Shown piece after piece: positions 54,959 to 64,000 of a DNA stretch of 64,000 bases. Positions within the stretch are counted from its first letter, which is position 1, and every line of letters begins with the position of its first letter. Both the position numbers and the translations under genes were made by a program. The DNA is from Perca fluviatilis (taxonomy: Eukaryota; Chordata; Actinopteri; Perciformes; Percidae). The notes under the pieces are model-generated. The model saw only the letters and a program-made list of their open reading frames with translations, did not search any database and was not told where the DNA came from. Location: NCBI RefSeq assembly GCF_010015445.1, contig NC_053120.1, positions 2,852,464 to 2,916,463 of the forward strand. Reading direction: 5' to 3'.

Positions 54959-56002
54959 CTGTAATGACATATAATAAAAACATTTAAAATATAATCAAAT
55001 CAGACACTTTTATCCTGAAATGTGTGACATACACCAACACCACCATAACAAATTTCTTATATATGCAAAAACATACTTGGCAATAAAGCCCTTTCTGATT
55101 CAGATTCTAAAAACAGATCACATTTTGATCAAAAAGCACATTCACAAAACTTTGATTCAGATATGTTGAGGTGACAGGTCACGGGACCCCTTTAAAAATG
55201 CACATGCAATACACAGAGATCCATCCTAGATTTGTTTAATCGATACTGTATCATTCAAATGAAAAAAAGATCTATTCCCTAACATTAATAATAACATTTA
55301 TAATAATGTTTTGGTAAGTAGTTTTTCTCCTTTTTAAGCCACTTTTTATTTGCTCAAGCTTAATGGCCTCCAGTCATCCCGGGCCAAAGAAAAAAAAGGA
55401 TTGGGGACAATGAAATTAAGACTTCTGCTTAATGTATAGTATAACTACAATATAACTTATTCTCTGAGCTTGAGGAAGATAAAATCCCACCACTGAAGTG
55501 AACCTGCTGAGCTCTCCTTCACTGGCAGAATGAACCTGGAGGTCGTCTCAGCAGCTGACTGTGTGATCAGCTGATGTCTCAGTAAATCAGGAGATAAATA
55601 CACACATTCAATGAAAAAACACAGCGCTAATGTGTGCTGCTATTTTCTCTGCCCATCTTGTTTTTAGTGTTACTGAAATGGAAAAGAAACACGTCAGACA
55701 GTTTGAATTTTATGGTGACCAGAAATGGGATGAGCTTTAAAAAAAACTTAGTATCTTTGGAATAAACCAGTTATAGACCAGTCCATTCAAACACTACCAG
55801 AGAGAGAGAGACCTTCCTTACTGTTTATAAATCAAACTCATCACTTATGCAGAAAAATCATATCAAAAGATGCTTTTGTTGGAAACTACACAATGTAAAG
55901 TTGCAGCATTTATATAAGGAGGATGGAGATGTTTTGTTGGCCTCCCATCACATCCTCTCTCAAATCAAACAATAATTATAGATATTAGGGCTGGGTATTG
56001 CG
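54959..56002. other. NLRP1 intron with a short LINE tail
   Basis: A LINE-type 3' word (AACATACTTGGCAATAAAGCCC followed by TTCTGATTCAGATTCT) at about 55,065-55,110 resembles the 3' end of the LINE at 28.4 kb. 55,430-55,610 matches 13,870-14,050. ATTAGGGCTGGGTATTG (55,984-56,000) is the end of a hAT-like terminus cut by the palindrome. Confidence 0.55.
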
Positions 56003-57162
56003 GTAGCACTTTACATTACACCACGGTAATGAGATGGTAATAGTGGGGTAACATTGTGATAATAAAGAGGTAATATATAGGTAATAACATGTACTTACCA
56101 AACTAATAACTGGGTAATAAATCACAGTAATAACATGTAATACTGGGGTAATAAGGTGATAAGAAGACAGATGTAATAACATGTAACTACCAATGTCATA
56201 ACTAGGAAAGGGTTCGATGATAACCATATATATCTGGGTAATGGTGATATAGTTATATTAATATTGTAATAACATGATAATAATGGGGTAATATATGTTG
56301 ATGTTTTCACAGTATTATAGGCTACTATCAGCGTAATACCTTCCAAATTAGATAAAACAAGTCTATTTCATTTCATGGTAATATTAGAATAACAGAGGTG
56401 TAGAGATTACCTGGGAATGCTTCTGATAGTTTCTGTGTAACAACCATGAATCAGTGCTGCAAAATGCAAAACTGCCTGTTTCTATTTTATTACATGGTAA
56501 TTTTAGAATAACAGTGGTGTAGAGATTACCTGGAAATGTTTCTGGTAGTTTCCAGGTAATCTCTGCATCTCTGTTATTCTAATATTACCATGAAATGTGT
56601 CTTGTACTGCATGCATGTAACCCTGTGCAATCTGACCAGCAGCTAAACACCTTCCACCATCAAGCACTTGAGACTGGGATCGTCATAACTCAGTTTATTT
56701 GAATTAGAAAGGGTGAAACTGGGAACTGAAACACAATTACCAGTTACTTACATATCGATGAGTCACAAACATTATATAATAATAATTGTAAAAATAGTAT
56801 AACTACACGTCACTGTAATGCGGTAGTATATACAGTAGCTAACATGTAAGCTGAAATAAAGGAAATACGTATTGTTATACAGTGTAAGTAGTATAACATA
56901 TTGTTTATCTAAATAAACTTAAATATATTTACATGTAGCACAACCCAAGATAATAGTTTGGTTTGTGTTATCATCTCTCCATACAATCCGCTTCAATCCT
57001 CGATGTTCCATGCCTTTAGTAGCATTCTTGGTATGTGAAATAGATGCTGACATACGGTTCTGATATCTTTGTTAATTATTGTCGGAAAGTTTTAAGTGCA
57101 ATATGTATATTTTTGATGATGATTGATAGCTCATATTAGACTGACGGTATGCTTCAGTAAGC

Positions 57163-57360
57163 TAGTGATGGTCAAATGAAGCTTCGCGAACCAGTGTCTT
57201 TACTTTCTGAGCTCACTGGATGGCGCTCTCTGTTCAACAAAGGGTTTGAAAACCCATTGAATTGCTATTCATTTAACCTTTTTCTTTGAACAGAGAGTGC
57301 CATCTAGTGAGCTCAGAAAGTAAAGACACTGGTTCGCGAAGCTTCATTTGACCATCACTA
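57163..57360. mobile_element. hAT-like MITE at the palindrome centre
   Basis: It is the same family as 38,180-38,377 with long inverted ends (TAGTGATGGTCAAATGAAGC). Target duplication CAGTAAGC / GAGTAAGC (7 of 8). Length is 198 bp, identical to the other copy. Confidence 0.88.
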
Positions 57361-57442
57361 GAGTAAGCTAGTTTGCCACTATTATATTGGGTTGTGCTAC
57401 ATTTAAGTATATTTTAGTTTATTTAGATAAACCATTTTCAAT

Positions 57443-57551
57443 GGTGTTTTTTGCCTCCAACTGCGCCTTCCAGGCAGCTAACGCTAAACTTAACCCTAAA
57501 CATAACCATTGCCGTGATGCCTGGAAGACGCCGTTGGGGGCAAAAAACACC
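57443..57551. mobile_element. 109-bp foldback MITE in the right arm
   Basis: The ends GGTGTTTTTTGCCTCCAACT and, on the - strand, GGTGTTTTTTGCCCCCAACG pair over about 34 bp per side. The left arm of the palindrome lacks it, so it was inserted after the palindrome formed. Confidence 0.75.
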
Positions 57552-58321
57552 AAACACCATAAAAGATATAGGTTATACTACTTACACTGTATAACAATAC
57601 ATTATGTATTTCCTTTATTTCAGCTTACATGTGAGATACTGTATGTACTACTGCATTACAGTGACGTGTAGTTATATTATTTTTACAATTATCATTGTAT
57701 AATGTTTGTGACTCATCGATATGTAAGTAACTGGTAATTGTGTTTCATGTCCCAGTTTCACCCTTTCTAAGTCAAATAAACTGAGTTACGATGATCTCAG
57801 TCTCCAGTGCTTGATGGTGGAAGGTGTTAAGCTGCTGGTCAGATTGCACAGGGTTATATGCATGCAGTACAAGTTGGTAATATTAGAATAACCGAGATAC
57901 AGAGATTACCTGGAAACTACCAGAAGCATTTTCAGGTAATCTCTGCAGTTTTGGATGATTTGTTTAATCTAATATTACCATGTAATAAAATAGAAACAGG
58001 CAGTTTTGCACCACTGATTCATGGTTGTTACACAAAAACTAACAAACATGTTTCCAGGTAAGAAGTCACAAGATTAAACATATCATTTGTTAAGTATTAC
58101 CTTGAAACAAAAGGGAAATATTTGGAACTTAAAGGGTGGATGAATTTCAGCATTATAATATGGTAATCACCAATTATAAACTCAAGAAGTTTAATCTAAT
58201 TTGGAAGGTATTACGCTGATAGTAGCCTATAATACTGAGAAAACATCAACATATATTACCCCATTATTATCAGTTTATTACAATATTAATATAACTATAT
58301 TACCATTACCCAGATATACAT

Positions 58322-59236
58322 ATGGTTACCATTGAAACCTTTCCTAGTTATTACATTGGTAATTGCATGTTATTACATCTGTTACTTTCTTATCACCTTA
58401 TTACCTCAGTACTACATCTTATTACTGTGATATATTACCCAGTTATTACTTTGGTAATTAACTATACATTACCTCTTTATTATCACATCTGTGCAATAAC
58501 CGCTGAGATGCTAAAATCAGGCGGTGAAAGTATTGTCGAGTGGCTTACCCACATATTCAATGAGGTGTGGGAGACCGAGAGGCTTCCCAGCGACTGGACC
58601 AGAGGAATCATCCTGCCCTTCTGGAAACGTAAGGGTGACAGACTAGTCTTCGGTAACCACAGAGGCATTACCCTACTATCCATCCCTGGCAAGCTCTTTA
58701 CCAGGATCTTGCTCACTCGTGCTCTTCCAGCCATCAGAAGCAGCCGCCGTCCCCAGCAGGCTGGCTTTATGCCTAACAGATCTACAACAGATCAAATCTC
58801 TGCTATTCGATTGCTGATAGAGAAGACCTATGAATTCCGTAAAGATCGTCATCTTTACATCGGGTTCGTAGATCTGAAGGCGGCTTTTGACACCGTCTGC
58901 CACACTGCACTGTGGAGTATCCTACACGCCCTTGGAGCACCACCCAAGATCGTTGCCCTGCTCAAGCTGCTTTATAGCAACGCTCAGAGCTGTGTCCGCA
59001 TCAACGGCAGAGACTCAGACTGGTTTCCCATCTCCAGTGGCGTTCGCCAGGGCTGTGTGGCTGCTCCCGATCTCTTTAACTGCATCATTGACCATCTGAT
59101 GTCTAGGGTTTGTGAGCAGGTCCCCGGACGGTCCCTCAGCAGTTACCACCTGACTGATCTGGAGTACGCTGACGATACCATCCTGCTCAGCGATGCCTAC
59201 AGCCAGCTAAGAGACGCTCTGGCCATATACAGCTAA
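58322..59236 (+). pseudogene. LINE reverse transcriptase relic fused to palindrome sequence
   Basis: A 304-codon frame; the first ~56 codons come from the palindrome arm (hydrophobic YYPVITLV-type text) and the rest is RT: WTRGIILPFWKRKGDRLVFG, HRGITLLSIPGKLFTRILL, QQAGFMPNRSTTDQISAIR, FVDLKAAFDTVCHTALWSIL (catalytic Asp), SSGVRQGCVAAPDLFNCII and LEYADDTILL (active site YADD, 59,165-59,176). A shift at about 59,235 ends it; the remainder (KLGLQVSWTKTKFMYVGDSP, FAYLGSIVTDNGDL) follows in another frame. RTE- or I-like by eye. Confidence 0.8.
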
Positions 59237-59996
59237 GAGCGGAGAAGCTTGGCCTCCAGGTGAGCTGGACGAAAACCAAGTTCATGTATGTCGGTGACAG
59301 TCCACATCCACCATCCATGCGGCTTGGCAATGACATTGTGGAGCCTGTCAAGAACTTTGCGTATCTGGGATCCATAGTGACAGATAACGGGGACCTAACA
59401 ACAGAGATCACCCCGCAGAAGAGCCCTGGCTGCGTCAGCACACGCGGTCTCTCCGGAAACCACTCTGGCGACACCAGACCATCTCACGCAAGACAAAGCT
59501 CCGGATTTACAACTCAGCAGTACTTTCCATCCTGCTTTATGGTTCGGAGACGTGGCCCTTAAATAAGACACTGGCTGCAAGACTATATGGCTTTGATAGC
59601 AGGGCTCTCAGAACTCTCGAGAACATCAGGTGGCCCCAGCGGGTTTCCAATCAAGTGCTTAGAGCCCACACGTGCCAGCCCAGAGCATCCTGCCTGGCTG
59701 CACAACGTCGCACCCGCTGGTTCGGCCATGTCCTCTGCCTCCCTCCTGACCATCCGACGAGAGTCATTCTCCAATTTGATCCGGGGGCCGCAGGCTGGAG
59801 ACGACCGCGAGGTAAACCCCGCACACGATGGCTTGACGTCCTTGCGGGTGACCTCCAACAACATGGAGTTGCGGTGGAACATGCGGAGCAGCTGGCACAA
59901 GACCGTCAGCTTTGGAAACAACTGGTTCATCTGGTCGGCTCAACGCACAGGGACGGGATACCCCCCCTACCCATCGCAGGAGCCAGATAGGTACCT
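58490..59996 (+). mobile_element. 5'-truncated LINE inserted in the palindrome's right arm
   Basis: The LINE starts in the middle of its RT (ITAEMLKSGGESIVEWLTHI) and continues to the end of the ORF (LAQDRQLWKQLVHLVGSTHR, then stop). The palindrome arm resumes directly afterwards with TACCTCATTATTACCATC. The matching position in the left arm (about 56,040-56,060) has no insertion. 5' truncation is typical of LINE target-primed insertion. Confidence 0.75.
59237..59990 (+). pseudogene. LINE ORF C-terminal relic
   Basis: In alternating frames: VSWTKTKFMYVGDSPHPPSM (59,260), LSILLYGSETWPLNKTLAAR, RTRWFGHVLCLPPDHPTRVI, KPRTRWLDVLAGDLQQHGV and LWKQLVHLVGSTHRDGIPP (59,970). R.RW.GHV....P and RPRTRW are the zinc-finger/basic tail motifs of this LINE group. 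At least three shifts are present. Confidence 0.75.
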
Positions 59997-60039
59997 CATT
60001 ATTACCATCTTATTACCGTGGTGTAATGTAAAGTGCTAC

Positions 60040-60344
60040 TGGTGTTACCTCTGATTTCCTGATAGATTTGATTCCGATTCAGAAATTCAATGTTGATTTG
60101 TGATATTTCAGTTGCAGAACTTATTTAGTTGGATATGAAAGAGATGATGCAGTTGGATTTTCCCTCTAACCTGCTGCATAGAGACAGAGTGCATCACGTC
60201 ATACTCTGAAAGCCACGCCCAGCAGAGGGGAAAAAACTCTCTGCTCTCCTTTGGCTTGTATTGTGTGAAGGTTTCCTCCTAGTCATTTTCATCTGCTAGC
60301 AAATCCCTAAAAGCTGCAGTGTGGTGATGTGACCTACTAACAAT
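60040..60344. repeat. Remainder of a hAT-like element and one arm of an inverted repeat
   Basis: TCTGATTTCCTGATAGATTTGATTCCGATTC continues the hAT-like terminus interrupted at 56,002. From about 60,228 the sequence ACTCTCTGCTCTCCTTTGGC through GTGTGAAGGTTTCCTCCT is inverted at 61,995-62,048 (AGGAGGAAACCTTCACACAA). Confidence 0.5.
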
Positions 60345-61703
60345 GGGCCACATTCACCAACCGTTCTTACGAAGAAATGTGTTCTTAAACCCTTCTTACG
60401 CACTTTTTACGAAGATTCTGGCATTCACTAATGTTTTCTTCACTTGGATTTGTTCTTAGCTAAGAACAAAATCTACAAACACTGAAAAGCACTCTTACGC
60501 ACATTTGAGTGATGACAATTTGCTCCAAATGATTGGTTACTGCATTTTATTCAATTCTACAGTTGTTTACAATGATAGTATTGTACTGTAATGTATTTCT
60601 GATCATTTGTTGAAAAAAAAAATCATATTATGCAAAAAAACACTAACACTGCAATTTACATCAGCAATTAAACTGATTAAAATCCTGCGTTATTTGGTGA
60701 TTGATTGCTATTTATAGGGCCAAAATGCAGTGGTAAAATGTAACAAAGTACAAATTCTTCGTAACTGTACTTAAGTACATTTTTCACATATCTGTACTTT
60801 ACTTAAGTAGAATCAATAGTGCATAACCTACTTTTGACTTTTACTTTGTTACATTTTGCAGCAATTATCTATACTTTCTACTCCACTACATTTCTACAAT
60901 GTTCTGTTACATTTTCTGATGAGTTTCCCCCCTGCCCCCCTGCCTGTTTGTCTCACCAGTGAAGTTTGGTTGCCGTAGATACTGTATATATGGGGCACCG
61001 CTGATCCAAGCCGGCTCTGGTGCTGCAGAGCCCGGGCGTAGCGCTGCTGACCCTCGGTAATACAGCCCCCGGTAAAAGTGAAAATGAAAACGTTTGTTTT
61101 TATTATTCCCGTTTTTAAATCATAGTTGCATCTCTACAGCGTTGTTTACTGGCTGGACCTCTTCACATCTCCCCATTTGCGCTGCTTCACACACTTTATT
61201 TGCTTACTTGCATGGTTAAAGAAAATAAAATACATCCATGAATAAAACCAACCGCATTCCGATTCTAACAACATATTTCCGTTTTATGCTGGTTAGGATA
61301 GGAACTTCTTTTAAAAGCCAGGCCTTGTTTGTGGTAGTGGAAACCTTATACTTTTACTAAAGTAAATATGTCTCTTGTTATTTGCACTTTTATTTAAGTA
61401 CTGAGATTCAGTACTTCCTCCACCGCCGCTCCGACAATCTCCGAAAACCTGTCTCCCAGGAGGTGCACAGGAAGTGTCATGTCCTTATATGGGAATTTGC
61501 GGGGCGTTTTTTTATGCTAATTAGGAACAACTGGCACGCGCTTTCAGTTACGAAGACGTGGGATTCATCAATCCTAAGAACACAGGTGCGAACAAATCTG
61601 CTGTTTAAGAACACGTCATGAATCCGACGTAGACTTTTCTTAGGAACCTTCTTAAGAACATATTTAAGAGAAAACTTAGGAAGATATTGGTGAATGAGGC
61701 CCA
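60345..61703. mobile_element. TIR element, GGGCCACATTCACCAA ends, AAT flanks
   Basis: The left end GGGCCACATTCACCAACCGTTCTTACG and, on the - strand, GGGCCTCATTCACCAATATCTTCCTAAG are inverted; TTCTTA(A/C)G words recur in both arms. AAT is directly repeated at 60,342-60,344 and 61,704-61,706. A second element lies within it. No transposase was found. Confidence 0.7.
60727..61428. mobile_element. Nested element with AGTGGTAAAATGTAAC end
   Basis: Left end AGTGGTAAAATGTAACAAAG with dense ACTTAAGTA words (60,760-60,815) and right end CAGTACTTCCTCCACCGC with TTTAAGTACTGAG match the two ends of a fish element with AAGTAC-rich subterminal repeats. Its inverted ends are imperfect (AGTGGTaaa / GGTGGAgga). 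Target duplication is not resolved. Confidence 0.45.
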
Positions 61704-62860
61704 ATGTAAATAACCCAGAACTTTATTACAAGTTAAACATCCAAATGTCAGGCTAACTATATGTCTGTAAGTTAAACTAACACACGTAAAGTCACACATA
61801 ATGTTAGTTTAGGGTCTCCCCATTCTCTCCGATTATTATTCACGTCTGTATTCACTTTGTAACAGTAAAAGCTAAAAGTTTTGGCTCGGCAGCTTTTAAA
61901 AAAAGAAGTTTTGGGATCATTACATTGTTGCTGGTTCATATCAGCACACAGCAGCTTTTAGGAATGTTTCTGTTGTTTTCTAGTAGACAGAATAAAGAGG
62001 AGGAAACCTTCACACAATACAAGTCAACGGAGAGCATGTTTTCCCTTTCTGTGGGAGCCAGACTTAAATACCTCTGTCTTCATTATTAAAGGCTCAATGT
62101 TTACATTAAAGCAGCTACATTAATGTACTTTTCATTCAACATGAACACAATGAAATGCAGCTCTACAGACTCTACAGGCAGAGTATAGAGACATTTCATT
62201 CAGTTTTTTGGAACGTTATCTAACCTTCCCGACAGCTAGAATGACATAGTTGATACCAATGGATTCCTTAGGTCTTCTAGTGTCATATGATACAGACAGA
62301 AACCCATTTTGTCTATCGATATTGGATCATTCAAATGAAAATCAATCTAATTGTAAAAATTATTTAAACCAGTCCTGATAGATATTGTATAAAATGTTAA
62401 AATTAACAGAAACAACCAAAAAATAAAATAGTTCAGAAACTGCTCATAAAATATGATAAAAATAACTAAATGAAAGTTATTATGAAAAAGCTTAAACTTC
62501 ATGTGATTTTAGTTCAGCAGATCACAAATAATATATGTCTGTTTGTGTATAAAATAGACCCATTATAGAAACACACTGCTGACTCTGTATACTCTGTAAA
62601 AAGGCTGTCTGTTGTGATTAAATGATAACAGAAGATACTTTAGCTACAAACACAAAGATCATCATTGTCTCATTCTCACAGCGTTTGACACAACAATGAC
62701 ATTTGCAGTGTAACATGTAGAAGTTTTTATAATTAGCAGGTTTATCTTTTATAGTGTGTAAGTTTTATATTGTTCATGTGTGTAAAGTCTGTATGTTTAC
62801 TCTAATACTGATGGCCTCAGCTTGACACTGATTAAAAATGATAATCACATCTGGACTTAC
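61704..62860. other. NLRP1 intron, AT-rich
   Basis: Apart from the inverted-repeat arm at 61,995-62,048, no exon, element end or RNA gene was recognised. Confidence 0.5.
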
Positions 62861-64000
62861 CGAGCCTTTCTGCAGTTCCTCACAGCTGGAATCAGTCTCT
62901 GTCGTCCCTCCCGTGTTGTGTTGTACTTGTCCAGGTCCAACTCATCCAGAACCTCTTTTGACATCTGCATCATGTAGGCCAGAGCTGAGCAGTGGATCTC
63001 AGAGAGTTCCTTTCCTGATCTTTTCTCTGACTTCAGGAACTCTTGGATCTCCTGATGGACTGAGTGGTCGTTCATCTCCATCAGACAGTGGAAGATGTTG
63101 ATGCTTCTGTCAGGAGAGATCCCATACCGGTTCATCTCCTTCAGGTTGTTGATGGCTCTCTGGATGATTTCTGGACTGTTGTCTGTCTGACCCAGCAGGC
63201 CTCCTAAGAGTCTCTGGTTGGACTCCAGAGAGAGGCCATGAAGGAAGCGGACAAACAGGTCCAGGTGGCCATTTTTACTTTTAAGGGATTTCTTCATGGC
63301 TCTCTTCAGGAATACATCCAGGGTTGAACTAATGTAGTCTTCTCCCAGGAAGTCCTCCAGTACCTGTGTGATCCTGCTGGTGTAACAGTGGAACAGGTAG
63401 ACTGCAGCCAGAAACTCCTGAACGCTCAGATGAACGAAGCAGTAGACTGTTTTCTGGAAGATCACACTCTCTCTTTTGAAGATCTCTGTACAAACTCCTG
63501 AGTACAGCGAGGCCTCTGTGACATCCAGACCACAGCGCTCCAGGTCTTCTTGGTAGAACAGGATGTTTCCTTTCTCCAGCTGTTCAAACGCCAGCCTCCC
63601 CAGCTTCAGAAGAACTTCCCTGTCAGCCTCCGTCAGCTCCTGTGGACTCGTCTCATGTCCCTCAGCATACTTGAGCTTCTTCCTCTTTGTCTGAACTAGC
63701 AGGAAGTGTGAGTATATGTCAGTCAGGGTCTTGGGCATCTCTCCTCTCTGGTCTGTAGTCAACATGTGGTCCAGAACTGTAGCAGTGATCCAGCAGAAGA
63801 CTGGGATCAGACACATGATGTGGAGGCTCCTGGAGGTCTTGATGTGGGAGATGATTCTGCTGGACAGCTCTTCATCACTGACTCTCTTCTTGAAGTACTC
63901 CTCCTTCTGGGCATCAGTGAAGCCTTGTACTTCTGTTACCCTGTCAACACACGCAGGAGGGATCTGATTGGCTGCTGCAGGTCGGGAAGTTATCCAGACG
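62861..64000 (-). CDS. nlrp1: NLRP1-like: NACHT exon (3' part, runs off the window)
   Basis: Open frame from the right edge (first full codon at 63,999) to donor CG|GTAAGT at 62,860, phase 2; 379 residues. It starts in the NACHT domain at the sensor-1 motif ([15 protein letters not shown]), then [40 protein letters not shown], the winged-helix region ([36 protein letters not shown]) and the NACHT-associated helices up to the LRR ([17 protein letters not shown]). This large single NACHT exon is the fish NLR arrangement. The Walker A and B motifs and the N-terminus are beyond the window. Confidence 0.9.

Larger units (their letters stand above)
56003..60039. mobile_element. 4-kb imperfect palindromic (foldback) element in an NLRP1 intron
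   Basis: The outer ends GTAGCACTTTACATTACACC are perfect inverted repeats and pairing continues as CACGGTAAT(G/A)AGATGGTAATA. The arms (about 56,003-57,154 and 57,369-58,490) pair over more than 1 kb, for example TGTAGCACAACCCAA at 56,935 with TTGGGTTGTGCTACA at 57,388 and TACTTACATATCGATGAGTC at 56,745 with its inverse at 57,712. Small hAT-like elements sit at the centre (57,163) and in the right arm (57,443), and a LINE lies in the right arm. Words such as GGTAATA recur densely. No transposase is recognised. Confidence 0.8.

Overview
This window is vertebrate nuclear DNA, almost certainly from a ray-finned (teleost) fish. The evidence is split genes with GT-AG introns, an NLR immune receptor with the 174-nt LRR exons typical of fish NLR families, and a dense fish-type repeat load (L2/CR1-group LINEs, hAT, PIF/Harbinger-like, piggyBac-like and Tc1-like elements). 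There are no bacterial genes or operons. Only two host gene units are convincing. All family assignments come from reading motifs; no database was searched.

Left edge (1-3230, + strand): the 3' part of a DIRAS1-like small GTPase gene. Two coding exons (918-1088 and 2649-2939) carry the G3, G4 and G5 motifs and a C-terminal CSIM prenylation box. Upstream, positions 1-249 are a minisatellite built from the end of the preceding coding exon plus its splice donor. The intron between the two exons carries a TIR element with a 42-bp minisatellite.

3.2-7.4 kb is a series of TIR elements. 7.4-14.2 kb (- strand) is a decayed partial copy of an NLR leucine-rich-repeat region: LRR exons at 13.4, 10.6, 9.5 and 8.6 kb and a B30.2/SPRY scrap cut by a Harbinger-like element. 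Two of these LRR exons share the same 2-bp deletion. 14-42 kb is almost entirely mobile DNA: an L2 LINE with remains of both ORFs (about 18.65-23.89 kb), a Harbinger-like element split by a second LINE (24.7-29.2 kb), two more Harbinger-like elements (29.5-33.8 kb), a Tc1-like foldback containing a piggyBac-like MITE (33.9-36.1 kb), an internally deleted LINE carrying a hAT MITE (38.1-40.0 kb) and a hAT element with a perfect 8-bp target duplication (41.1-42.0 kb).

42.3-64.0 kb (- strand) is the 3' two-thirds of an NLRP1-like inflammasome receptor: NACHT (62,861 to beyond the window), four LRR exons, linker exons, a four-exon FIIND (ZU5-UPA) domain and a terminal CARD exon. The splice phases of all thirteen exons agree, giving about 1,058 codons without a stop. 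The predicted FIIND cleavage position reads His-Leu-Ser, a possible departure from the Phe-Ser site known in mammals. Its introns hold a 4-kb imperfect palindrome (56.0-60.0 kb) with a LINE and smaller transposons inside, and a solo LTR (52.2-54.0 kb) that itself contains a hAT element. Comparing the NLRP1 LRR introns with the decayed copy at 8-14 kb gives natural empty sites for several insertions.
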